Positions 1 through 5,711 of a stretch of DNA of 7,276 nucleotides are shown here, one piece after another. Below the pieces are notes generated by a model. The model made no database searches. It was not told where the DNA came from and saw only the letters and a program-made list of their open reading frames with translations. The position numbers and the translations under genes were made by a program. Position 1 is the stretch's first letter; each line of letters opens with the position of its first letter. The stretch is from Promethearchaeota archaeon (GTDB lineage: Archaea > Asgardarchaeota > Lokiarchaeia > Sigynarchaeales > MK-D1), in contig JAEOTN010000430.1 of assembly GCA_016839865.1 (NCBI GenBank), positions 1-7,276 on the forward strand, read 5' to 3'.

Positions 1-116
1 AATGTAATCCATATAATCTGGGTCATTGCTCCTACAAACATAAAAAGGACTAAAACAAGCCATCTATAAGAGTAAATTTCATACTTACTATTTTCATTTT
101 GAGTTAAAATTGCCAC
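1..116 (-). CDS. MFS transporter, N-terminal fragment (runs off left edge)
   Basis: This minus-strand frame is open from a stop at 165-167 to the window edge. From the GTG at 114-116 it gives 38 codons. After a short polar stretch comes YRWLVLVLFMFVGAMTQ and then IIWIT, a first membrane helix with the Arg-Trp entry and Trp exit usual in major facilitator superfamily secondary transporters. The rest, normally about 400 residues and 12 helices, lies outside, so the substrate cannot be named. The start is uncertain. The GTG at 114-116 would suit a nearly leaderless transcript from TTTAAAT at 134-140. An ATT at 108-110 sits better behind AAAGGAAGTG. The only nearby ATG (95-97) is in a frame that closes after 15 codons. 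The family call rests on one helix and is inference. Confidence 0.6.
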   Translation of the reverse strand, partial: MAILTQNENSKYEIYSYRWLVLVLFMFVGAMTQIIWIT

Positions 117-142
117 TTCCTTTAGAGAATGTGATTTAAACG

Positions 143-196
143 TCCTAGATGTCACATTCCTAGATTATAATGTACAATTTCTTTGGAAATCTAGGA
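143..196 (-). promoter_or_regulatory. Promoter with three copies of TCCTAGAT, before the MFS gene
   Basis: The 8-mer TCCTAGAT occurs at 143-150 and 158-165, and its exact reverse complement ATCTAGGA at 189-196. The first two start 15 bases apart. The second and third form an inverted pair. A minus-strand TATA-like ATTATAATC (163-171) overlaps the second copy, so a protein bound there would compete with TBP. Three exact copies in 54 bases are unlikely by chance. The reading as an operator for a local repressor is inference. Confidence 0.45.
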
Positions 197-241
197 TATC
201 ATTAATACTTTTGGATGAAAAAGAATAGAATTATTAATTTC

Positions 242-279
242 AAAAATAAATCGTCCCGCCATAGAGATTCTCAAGTGGG
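242..279 (-). terminator. Hairpin plus T-tract behind the small zinc protein gene
   Basis: Directly after the stop of the 61-residue zinc protein, the minus strand can pair CCC with GGG at the ends of 255-279, with a further short GAG/CTC pairing inside. TTTATTTTT follows (250-242). The stem is imperfect, but the T-tract alone suffices for archaeal termination. Confidence 0.4.
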
Positions 280-290
280 TTTTCAAAGGT

Positions 291-476
291 TTATTCCTTA
301 AACAGCTTTTTAGTACGTTTAGTAGGAAATAATTTCGCAAATTTTCTTTGTTGCCAATTAACAAATTTATTCACACATGATTGACAAATATGAACACTAA
401 GTGATTCCCTAATCTCAAGTTGGTTAAATTGAGGGGAATAATTTTCAATCTGTTCCTTACACAATGTACATTCCAT
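291..476 (-). CDS. Small four-cysteine zinc-binding protein, 61 aa
   Basis: The protein has two CxxC pairs (C3/C6 and C31/C34), enough for one zinc ion in a zinc-ribbon or treble-clef-like knuckle. A lysine- and arginine-rich tail (residues 38-60, with QQRKFAK and TKRTKKLFK) could contact nucleic acid. No named family is recognised. Such mini zinc proteins are common in archaea and mostly uncharacterised. The ATG at 474-476 is chosen because a strong GGAGG (487-491) lies 10 bases before it. Another ATG seven bases upstream is out of frame. A TATA-like box at 538-547 gives a leader of about 40 bases. The gene is divergent from the NTF2-like gene and shares its 117-base promoter region. A DNA- or RNA-binding role is inference from cysteines and charge only. 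Confidence 0.7.
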   Translation of the reverse strand: MECTLCKEQIENYSPQFNQLEIRESLSVHICQSCVNKFVNWQQRKFAKLFPTKRTKKLFKE

Positions 477-537
477 TATTCATTATCCTCCGCAAAATCT
501 TTTTTCACTTAAATTTTGTTGTAGCCACTAAACCAAA

Positions 538-567
538 TAATATAAATGCACATAATTCATTATAATT
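538..567. promoter_or_regulatory. Divergent TATA boxes for zinc protein and NTF2-like genes
   Basis: On the minus strand ATTTATATTA (547-538) would start transcription near 516, leaving about 40 bases before the zinc protein ATG. On the plus strand TTATAATT (560-567) would start near 590, only a few bases before the TTG at 594. The two boxes are about 20 bases apart, so the genes may be expressed in a linked way. The region is very AT-rich, so single TATA matches carry limited weight. Confidence 0.4.
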
Positions 568-593
568 AAAAAATAAATTGTGTTTGACTTAAT

Positions 594-1025
594 TTGTCCT
601 CTTTAAATGAAACTAAAATTAAGCAGGAGATTAGCCAAATACTCCATGATGCTGTTGGTTGGGCTTTGACAAAAGATCGTGCGCTCTTTGAACGTCTCTT
701 TGCAAATGATGATGACTTTTTTTCCTATTTTCCAGACTCCAAGAGTACCGCTACAGGCTGGAACGAATTTGAGAAATTTTTAGAGGGATGGATGGATCCA
801 CGTAATATCGCTAAGGGATTTGAAATAAGAAATCTTAGAATTGTAATATCGCAGAATAAAGATGTTGCTTGGTTCTCTTCAATAGTGGATGATGAAGGAG
901 AATTCGATGGAGAACCTTGGGGAACGAAAGATATTCGATGGACTGGTATTCTGGAGAAACGTGATGGAAGTTGGAAAATATGTCAACAACATCTTTCAGA
1001 AGCAAATGATAAAGCCCTAAAATAA
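594..1025 (+). CDS. NTF2/SnoaL-like domain protein, 143 aa
   Basis: This is a single-domain protein of the NTF2-like alpha+beta barrel fold, SnoaL/DUF4440 type. Residues about 10-40 form the N-terminal helices (DAVGWALTKDRALFERLF). A middle part follows with a glycine-tryptophan turn (TGWNEFEKFLEGW), then alternating strands with VAWFSSIVDDEG and ends in GSWKICQQHLS, the usual last strand of the family. Length fits. Members include small-molecule enzymes and binding proteins, and the sequence does not tell which. The start must be the TTG at 594: an in-frame TGA at 585-587 leaves no other nearby start. No ribosome-binding site precedes it, but a TATA box at 560-567 places the transcript start within a few bases, so the mRNA is probably leaderless. 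It converges on the propeller gene. Confidence 0.72.
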   Translation: MSSLNETKIKQEISQILHDAVGWALTKDRALFERLFANDDDFFSYFPDSKSTATGWNEFEKFLEGWMDPRNIAKGFEIRNLRIVISQNKDVAWFSSIVDDEGEFDGEPWGTKDIRWTGILEKRDGSWKICQQHLSEANDKALK

Positions 1026-1028
1026 ATC

Positions 1029-1040
1029 TTTTTTATTTCT
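1029..1040 (+). terminator. Oligo-T tract after the NTF2-like gene
   Basis: TTTTTTATTTCT starts four bases after the TAA stop, with no hairpin before it. Such oligo-T tracts end transcription in archaea. It sits in the 51-base gap between two convergent genes. Confidence 0.45.
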
Positions 1041-1076
1041 GTGAATCTCGATACCCAGTTAGTACTTAGCAGTTGT

Positions 1077-2354
1077 CTATTTATTCCTCCGAAGTCTACC
1101 AATCAAAAGACCAATGAAAATTCCGACTACTGCTGTAATACCCAAAGCGGGATAGTTTTGGCTGTTAAGAAATGGATCAAGAAGGTTTTGACCTCCATCA
1201 CTATCAATAGCTGAATCAGAATCTATTGCATAAGTGTAAATATGGCCATCACTGGTTACTGCAGCAGCAGTGTTTCCTAAGGGGGAAATTGCACCATAGG
1301 CCAACCCATTACCAATAGTATGGTTATTTATAAGCACTCCTGTTTGACAGTCGATAAACATCATATTTCCATTTGCATCTGCAACCGCTGCTAGGGTTCC
1401 GTCTGCTGTTAATTCACCATATGCTTCATCGGCAGCGAGATGAATTTCCCATTGAGCAGTCATGCTATCACGCGGGAAAAGTAAGATCTTAATTCCTGCA
1501 GCATGTCCATATTTACTTATAACAAGTACTTCTGATCCATTATGAGATATTTCTACATCACTAAAAGATGGTTCAATCATTCCAGACCAAAGGAGATCAC
1601 CAGAATCTACATCAATTAGGAAAATATACTTTCCTAAATTATCTGCAATGAAGGCTGTCGAACCGTCGGCACTTATTCCCTTATGATAGGCACTGGTTAG
1701 ATTTGGGTCGGTGAATTTCCATAGAGATTGATTTGTACTTCTTTCAAAGCACCATAAAGTACCGTTCCATGAACCGACAATAATTTTCGAACCATCGAAT
1801 GAAATATCGCAGTTGAGAATATTCGTGGCATCAAAATGCCAAATTTCACTACCATTACTTGCATACACTAACTTAACTCTCATTCCAAATGACAAGTAGC
1901 CCGTGTATACTGCATATTGCCCATTCCCTGAAATTTGCACATCATAAAATATTTCGGTCCATTCATCCACCCATTTTGGAACGCTACTACTATTAACTTG
2001 ATAATATGCTTTGTATTCTTCCCAACTACAGACAAGAAAACTAGAACCATCATTATTTATGTCACAACTTATTTGTTGTGAATCATATTCATTTTCAATT
2101 ATTAATGAATCACTTATTTCTCCAGTAAAGGATTTCGGAAATTTAAATAGTGCTGCGTACGAATTAGAGGTGTCTTCAGTACCAACGAGGAAATAATTAC
2201 CATCACTAGAGATATGTATAGACTGAGCTGTACGGTTAGGAAAGCTTCCAATGGAAGTTATTTTGATTCGTGTTTCAGCTGATCCTCTTGAACTTAAGGT
2301 AATACTAAGACTGCTCAGAATCAGGATTAAGAGAAAAAACTTTTTCTTATGCAT
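1077..2354 (-). CDS. Exported eight-repeat beta-propeller with C-terminal anchor
   Basis: The protein is 425 residues from the ATG at 2352-2354. Residues 1-26 are a signal peptide: HKKK, a hydrophobic core, and likely cleavage after SRGSA. The body is a WD40/PQQ-like propeller. A strand-turn motif of the type IS-x-DG-xxxx-V recurs with its D/N-G (L-G in the last) near 51, 102, 144, 187, 230, 272, 318 and 359, a period of about 43 residues, so eight blades. Residues about 403-419 form one membrane helix, and the tail RLRRNK is basic. It should therefore sit outside the cell, held by its C-terminus. About eight N-x-S/T sites fit archaeal surface glycosylation. A GTG at 2367-2369 would add five residues. 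The ATG is preferred because GGATGA lies seven bases before it and it gives a standard signal peptide. The ligand is unknown; no PQQ-enzyme catalytic motif was recognised. Confidence 0.8.
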   Translation of the reverse strand: MHKKKFFLLILILSSLSITLSSRGSAETRIKITSIGSFPNRTAQSIHISSDGNYFLVGTEDTSNSYAALFKFPKSFTGEISDSLIIENEYDSQQISCDINNDGSSFLVCSWEEYKAYYQVNSSSVPKWVDEWTEIFYDVQISGNGQYAVYTGYLSFGMRVKLVYASNGSEIWHFDATNILNCDISFDGSKIIVGSWNGTLWCFERSTNQSLWKFTDPNLTSAYHKGISADGSTAFIADNLGKYIFLIDVDSGDLLWSGMIEPSFSDVEISHNGSEVLVISKYGHAAGIKILLFPRDSMTAQWEIHLAADEAYGELTADGTLAAVADANGNMMFIDCQTGVLINNHTIGNGLAYGAISPLGNTAAAVTSDGHIYTYAIDSDSAIDSDGGQNLLDPFLNSQNYPALGITAVVGIFIGLLIGRLRRNK

Positions 2355-2424
2355 TTCATTGTCATCCACAAAAAGTAGCTATGATGTTATCAGGAATGTT
2401 TGATCCATATTGATGTAACCTTAC

Positions 2425-2433
2425 TTTATAATA
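2425..2433 (-). promoter_or_regulatory. TATA box of the propeller gene
   Basis: On the minus strand TATTATAAA (2433-2425) would start transcription near 2400, giving a leader of about 45 bases before the ATG. It is the best TATA match upstream of the gene. About 27 bases further out lies the GC-rich palindrome AGGGTACCCT (2460-2469), a possible activator site. Confidence 0.35.
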
Positions 2434-2512
2434 TCTACGGTATTAAGAAAAATGTACAGAGGGTACCCTATAACCCTGATCTGCAGGAAGACATTGCTTT
2501 ACTCTTAATGTA

Positions 2513-2906
2513 TTAAAATTTATTCATAGATTGTTGATTTAGAACCAGATAGTTTACAAGAACTAATCCTGATGGATCCAATCTCCTTATATTAAAGAAA
2601 AAATTTCTAATAGGCTGAATTACTTTTTTGAAAATAATACCTAAGACAACCCACAACTACCACGTTAATAAAAAATCTTCCTAGACTTGCTTCGTAATAA
2701 TACATGTAACTAAATTGAACAATTAAGGAGCTATGCATTATCATTGCAGTTAATAGATTTCTCTATGAGATCATATAGATCTTGTCAATTGCTAAAGAAA
2801 CCATTAGCATACTCAAATAAGAGAATATTGTGATTTCAATCCCATTTGCAATATTTAACGGGATATGCCATAACCACCATGTAGTTCCGAGAATTATACT
2901 TCTGAT
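2513..2906 (-). pseudogene. Remnant of a CPBP-family (CAAX protease-like) membrane protein
   Basis: Reading down from 2906, the minus strand encodes IILGTTWWLWHIPLN, a match to the second conserved motif of the CPBP intramembrane protease family (an aromatic-rich helix with the metal-binding His before Pro). A hydrophobic stretch follows, then a TAG (2763-2765), then RNLLTAMIMHSS in the same frame, which resembles the family's last His-containing motif. A helix follows (FFINVVVV). Near 2645-2665 the coding sense shifts to another frame (VLGIIFKKVIQPIRNFF and on), which ends at a TAA at 2513-2515. The N-terminal half, with the EExxR motif, is absent: a TAA lies at 2907-2909 and the C_GCxxG gene stops 22 bases further. 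A stop, a frameshift and a lost half indicate a dead gene. Family recognition is from motifs only. Confidence 0.6.
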
Positions 2907-2927
2907 TTAATAAAAATTCGAAATAAT

Positions 2928-3407
2928 CTACAACTTTCCTTCTTCAACCATTGAATGGCATTTCCTTATAGTATAATTCAAAAAAATATCGCAGGTCTTT
3001 TTCCACCCTTCTTGGAGCATCCAATCAGTAATTTCTTCTCCTTTCCGAAAATCAACCTTATTGAGTGTTTTACAGTCTGTACTCTTAAATTTAGCATAGA
3101 ATTCTGTATAAAGTTCATTAACGACCTGTATGGCCTTTTCCCTAGCATCTTCATTCTCTTCTGGAATTCCTTGTAGTTCCTGACCACATCGTAGTCCAAT
3201 TCCAATACTACTTCCGATTAAGAGTCCACAAGTAGTAGTACCTGATCCGATTGCTCCCATATAACCAGCAGTTGCCCAAGAATAGGTATCTATAGGAATA
3301 TTCCATAATTCCAGTAATGCATGAAGTGAAGCTTCGGCACAAGTATATCGATGCATCCTTTTGTACGCGTCCGTTAAAACTTTATCAAAATTCTTTTCGT
3401 TATTCAT
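2928..3407 (-). CDS. C_GCxxG_C_C family redox-type protein, 159 aa
   Basis: The protein shows the family layout: C23 in YTCAEASL, then Gly-rich GAIGSGTTTCGLLIG with C60-G61 and G65, then C112 (DCKTL) and C139 (KKTCDIFL). Extra cysteines are C74 and C150. The family (C_GCAxxG_C_C, putative redox proteins) is about 130-160 residues, so it is full length. The cysteines are thought to bind metal or pass electrons, but no reaction is established. There is no signal peptide, so it is cytoplasmic. The ATG at 3405-3407 is the first in frame and keeps the N-terminal helix before C23. No clear ribosome-binding site precedes it. No electron-transfer partner is encoded beside it. Its neighbours on both sides are gene remnants, so it may have arrived by recombination. 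Confidence 0.82.
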   Translation of the reverse strand: MNNEKNFDKVLTDAYKRMHRYTCAEASLHALLELWNIPIDTYSWATAGYMGAIGSGTTTCGLLIGSSIGIGLRCGQELQGIPEENEDAREKAIQVVNELYTEFYAKFKSTDCKTLNKVDFRKGEEITDWMLQEGWKKTCDIFLNYTIRKCHSMVEEGKL

Positions 3408-3736
3408 ATTAAACCCAGTTATACTTTTTTGAATCTGGAGGTTTGGTAAAATCGATTAAATAATGCTCAGTTTAAAGATGTATTGTTACCCTCGTTCTAC
3501 GGGAGATATTTGCTTTCTGCATATTTTAATTATCAAAAGATTTCTGAATTTGCTGTTTAACACTGGTTCTACGAATTTCATGATTACGCTTAACTACTGT
3601 TAATCAGCTTAAATCACAGATAAATTGAGTTCCCAGGAAAATCTAAAGCATTTACATTGAGTTCAATTGCAAATTCTACTATCATTTGTTTGGCTATCTT
3701 TCCAGGAATTACACTTTATCTCAATTAGTCATTGAG
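3408..3736. other. 329-base gap with two coding-like scraps
   Basis: No gene is recognised here. On the minus strand two short frames have protein-like composition. One (3715-3617, 33 codons) reads SVIPGKIAKQMIVEF and ends in DFPGNSIYL before a TGA. The other (3603-3529, 25 codons, another frame) contains RRTSVKQQIQKSFDN before a TAA. They could be pieces of one decayed gene joined by a frameshift, or chance. I match neither to a family. The gap also holds TTAAC-TACT-GTTAA (3590-3603), too short to interpret, and presumably the C_GCxxG promoter, for which several weak TATA-like strings compete. Confidence 0.3.
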
Positions 3737-4195
3737 CTAATGGTCACTTATCTTAATAGTATTCCATGCTATTTCACAGGCTTGAGTAATATGATTCTCA
3801 TCCATGTTAATCACCCCCTCAAAATGGAAGTTAAGTAAAGTGATGATTGGGAAAAAAGCGAAAGCTGTCAGAAGTGGAATTGAGAGATTTTTGATAATAT
3901 GTTCTTTTTTACCCCGTTGAAAAAGATTATTGACATAATTATACAATTCAAAATCTTCAGGTTTGATATTTTCCATCATTGGGGTCTGTTCGAATTTTTC
4001 ACGGTAAATGAGATAATCAGGATGGGACTTATTATATGAGAAGGAATTGCTCCAAATAGATTTGAAGGATTCTTCAATGCTCATCTCTTTATTAAATCCC
4101 TCTAATGCACCATTACTCATTTCAGTTCTTATTTTTACGTATAACTTAGTGAAGAGATCCTCTTTGTTCTTGAAATGGATGTAAAATGTAGTCAC
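3737..4195 (-). CDS. TetR-family regulator lacking its DNA-binding domain (probable pseudogene)
   Basis: The frame begins VTTFYIHFKNKEDLFTKLY, which is the end of the recognition helix and start of helix 4 of TetR/AcrR proteins. The remaining residues are a normal helical ligand-binding domain (LLTAFAFFPIITLL near the C-terminus). TetR proteins are about 190-200 residues with the HTH in the first 45; here only 152 remain. Reading further up in frame gives L-K-S and then a TGA at 4210-4212, so the missing helices are not simply upstream. Family resemblance stops at about 4201, the stop codon of the zinc regulator. The only possible start is the GTG at 4193-4195, five bases after that stop, without a proper ribosome-binding site, so translation could only occur by coupling. 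It is either a dead remnant or a ligand-binding-only protein. The intact 152-codon frame suggests recent loss. Confidence 0.68.
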   Translation of the reverse strand: MTTFYIHFKNKEDLFTKLYVKIRTEMSNGALEGFNKEMSIEESFKSIWSNSFSYNKSHPDYLIYREKFEQTPMMENIKPEDFELYNYVNNLFQRGKKEHIIKNLSIPLLTAFAFFPIITLLNFHFEGVINMDENHITQACEIAWNTIKISDH

Positions 4196-4200
4196 ACTCT

Positions 4201-4785
4201 TTAAGAAAAATCATCAGCGATACAATCACTGCAAAAAGCCACCTTTGTTGTATCGGGTCTTAAAATAATTTTCGCACAGTCAGTGCAATATAAATCCAAG
4301 CATTTTGAACATTTCATTATTCCCAGGTTACTTTTGCAGCGATGACACAAGATAGTGGTTGTATTATCATCTAATTTTGCTGTGATGGATTCCAGAATTC
4401 GTTTGATCGTTTCAGGATTTTTTATAATACTCGAATTGAGCCAGAGTTTTTCTGCAAGTTGTGGGAACTCTGTAATTGTGACTTCAGGAGGAAGGGCTTC
4501 ATGTAGGGCATAAGTCTCCAAAGACTCCAGTTCAATCTTCCAGATGGATTTGGGATAAACATAGACGTATTTACGGCCTTTTATTTTGATCTCCAATAAT
4601 CCAATCAATCCAGCCTCTTCTAAGGCTGTGAGGTGGAAATCTAAGCCAGCTCGCTGAAGATTAAACTGAGTAATAATTTCACTTTTTATCACAAATTTCT
4701 CTTTTAGAATATAATCAAAAATATCTCTTCGTATATTATTAGAAATAGCTTTGAGAAGCCGATCATTGGCAGTGTTTGTTTTCAT
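4201..4785 (-). CDS. Winged-helix regulator with C-terminal eight-cysteine zinc domain
   Basis: Residues about 8-80 are an ArsR-like winged helix. RRDIFDYILKE is an entry helix, SEIITQFNLQRAGLDFHLTALEEAGLI contains the HTH, and IKIKGRKYVYVYP forms the wing. A linker of about 60 residues follows. Residues 147-188 hold four CxxC pairs (147/150, 159/162, 167/170, 185/188), spaced like a two-zinc cross-brace or B-box-type finger. The HTH should bind DNA as a dimer. The zinc domain may sense metal or bind a partner; which is not visible. The protein is intracellular and looks complete at 194 residues. The start is the ATG at 4783-4785; a weak AAGAG lies just before it. It is divergent from the ABC exporter operon, a common layout for a local regulator, and two palindromes lie between. 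Regulation of the exporter is inference. Confidence 0.78.
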   Translation of the reverse strand: MKTNTANDRLLKAISNNIRRDIFDYILKEKFVIKSEIITQFNLQRAGLDFHLTALEEAGLIGLLEIKIKGRKYVYVYPKSIWKIELESLETYALHEALPPEVTITEFPQLAEKLWLNSSIIKNPETIKRILESITAKLDDNTTTILCHRCKSNLGIMKCSKCLDLYCTDCAKIILRPDTTKVAFCSDCIADDFS

Positions 4786-4839
4786 ACTCTTACACTTTTA
4801 TTTAGAGATTTTAGATCAAAAAGATTCAGTAAAAGCATC

Positions 4840-4856
4840 TTAGGATATATATCTAA
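4840..4856 (-). promoter_or_regulatory. TATA-centred palindrome before the zinc-domain regulator
   Basis: TTAG-GATATATAT-CTAA has matching 4-base arms and encloses the perfect palindrome GATATATATC (4844-4853). It is the best TATA match for the minus-strand regulator, with a predicted start near 4822 and a leader of about 37 bases. An operator overlapping the TATA box would allow self-repression. AT-rich DNA makes such palindromes fairly easy to meet, so this is tentative. Confidence 0.4.
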
Positions 4857-4865
4857 TAGATAATA

Positions 4866-4896
4866 CATAAGGTAAAATAAATTTTACTTACTTATG
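4866..4896. promoter_or_regulatory. 31-base interrupted palindrome, candidate operator
   Basis: The core is GTAAAAT-AA-ATTTTAC (4872-4887), with 7-base arms around two bases. Outside it CATAAG (4866-4871) pairs with CTTATG (4891-4896), with three extra bases on the right. It lies in the spacer between the zinc-domain regulator and the exporter operon. It is about 10 bases beyond the regulator's TATA element and about 100 bases before the exporter's predicted start. The size and symmetry fit a dimeric HTH regulator. No T-tract follows, so it is not a terminator. Confidence 0.5.
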
Positions 4897-4962
4897 TTCA
4901 CAGCAGTTAACTTTTTTTTATTGACTATTGTACTTCGCTAAAAATTCTTTTTACCGTTAAAA

Positions 4963-4970
4963 CTTATATG
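4963..4970 (+). promoter_or_regulatory. TATA box of the ABC exporter operon
   Basis: CTTATATG, preceded by the purine-rich GTTAAAA, puts the transcript start at about 4991-4994. That would give an 8-11 base leader to the ATG at 5002, or a leaderless GTG at 4993. Confidence 0.4.
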
Positions 4971-5001
4971 TCCTTAAATCTAGAAAGGATCAGTGATAAT
5001 T

Positions 5002-5694
5002 ATGAGCGATTTAATTGTTGAAATGGAGTCTCTTCAAAAGAACTATCAAAGTGGTGCCATTACTGTCCATGCTTTAAAAGGAGTGAATTTAAAGATTGAA
5101 AAGGGTAAATTTGTGGTAATTCTGGGTCCAAGTGGGTCTGGAAAAACCACGCTTCTCAATCTGATCGGGGGAATTGATACATACACAAGTGGATCAATAC
5201 GAGTCAATACTCAGGAAATCACACAGTTTTCAGAAAAGCAATTGACGATATTTCGTAAGAATGATGTGGGATTTATCTTTCAGTTTTATAACTTAATTCC
5301 GACACTCACTGCTGTGGAAAACGTTGAATTAGCAGCCCAATTATGTTATCCTCGAAAAAAAGCATATGAAAAATCCATGGAAATGCTAAAAATGGTTAAA
5401 ATCGCAGATAAAGCAGATAATTTTCCCATGGAGCTTTCAGGGGGAGAACAACAACGTGTAGCGATTGCACGGGCATTGGTCAAAGAACCGAAGATAGTTT
5501 TGGCTGATGAACCAACAGGGAATCTCGATACAGAGACAGGTGACCATGTATTACAGGAAATGTTAAGAATTTGTAAAGAAAAAGGCACCACATTTCTAAT
5601 TGTCACTCATAATGTTGCAATTTCGAAGCTAGCGGATTATATTATTTATCTTAAAGATGGACAAATTTTTGGGACTTCCAAGGAGCATTCATAG
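5002..5694 (+). CDS. ABC exporter ATPase, MacB/LolD type, 230 aa
   Basis: This is a single complete nucleotide-binding domain that powers an FtsX-type permease. Numbering from the ATG at 5002, it has Walker A GPSGSGKT (42-49), the Q-loop glutamine at 94 in FIFQFYNLIPTLTAVENV, signature LSGGEQ (145-150), Walker B IVLADE (165-170), D-loop NLD and H-loop His 203 (VTHN). The Q-loop text and the short length of about 230 residues are typical of the LolD/MacB/FtsE group, which moves lipoproteins, peptides or drugs or drives surface processes without pumping through a pore. All catalytic residues are present. A GTG at 4993 would add three residues. The ATG is preferred because AGTGAT lies just before it and MSDLIVEMESL is a typical beginning. 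The permease gene follows after 17 bases, so the two are one operon. Confidence 0.93.
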   Translation: MSDLIVEMESLQKNYQSGAITVHALKGVNLKIEKGKFVVILGPSGSGKTTLLNLIGGIDTYTSGSIRVNTQEITQFSEKQLTIFRKNDVGFIFQFYNLIPTLTAVENVELAAQLCYPRKKAYEKSMEMLKMVKIADKADNFPMELSGGEQQRVAIARALVKEPKIVLADEPTGNLDTETGDHVLQEMLRICKEKGTTFLIVTHNVAISKLADYIIYLKDGQIFGTSKEHS

Positions 5695-5696
5695 GT

Positions 5697-5704
5697 AAAG
5701 GAGG
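5697..5704 (+). promoter_or_regulatory. Strong ribosome-binding site that fixes the permease TTG start
   Basis: AAAGGAGG lies just after the ATPase stop codon and seven bases before the TTG at 5712. The first in-frame ATG is not until 5835, beyond the first membrane helix, so this site decides the start. Confidence 0.75.
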
Positions 5705-5711
5705 AGTCTTA

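Noticed and set aside
552..563. ATAAT-TC-ATTAT palindrome at the NTF2-like gene's TATA box
   Set aside because: It is made only of A/T arms in a very AT-rich spacer, so it is not distinguishable from chance.
2011..2196. 61-codon plus-strand frame
   Set aside because: It lies wholly inside the propeller gene on the other strand and has no recognisable domain or ribosome-binding site.
2725..2750. AAGGAG followed by an ATG (plus strand)
   Set aside because: The frame closes after six codons and lies antisense to the CPBP remnant.
2768..2782. AGATC-ATATA-GATCT inverted repeat
   Set aside because: The 5-base arms are short, no T-tract follows, and it lies inside the pseudogene, so chance is the simplest reading.
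2955..3205. Two frames of 73 (plus) and 75 (minus) codons inside the C_GCxxG gene
   Set aside because: They overlap a strongly supported family member. One is antisense and the other is an alternative frame.
5346..5606. 86-codon minus-strand frame
   Set aside because: It is antisense to the ABC ATPase signature and Walker B region, which is clearly the coding strand.
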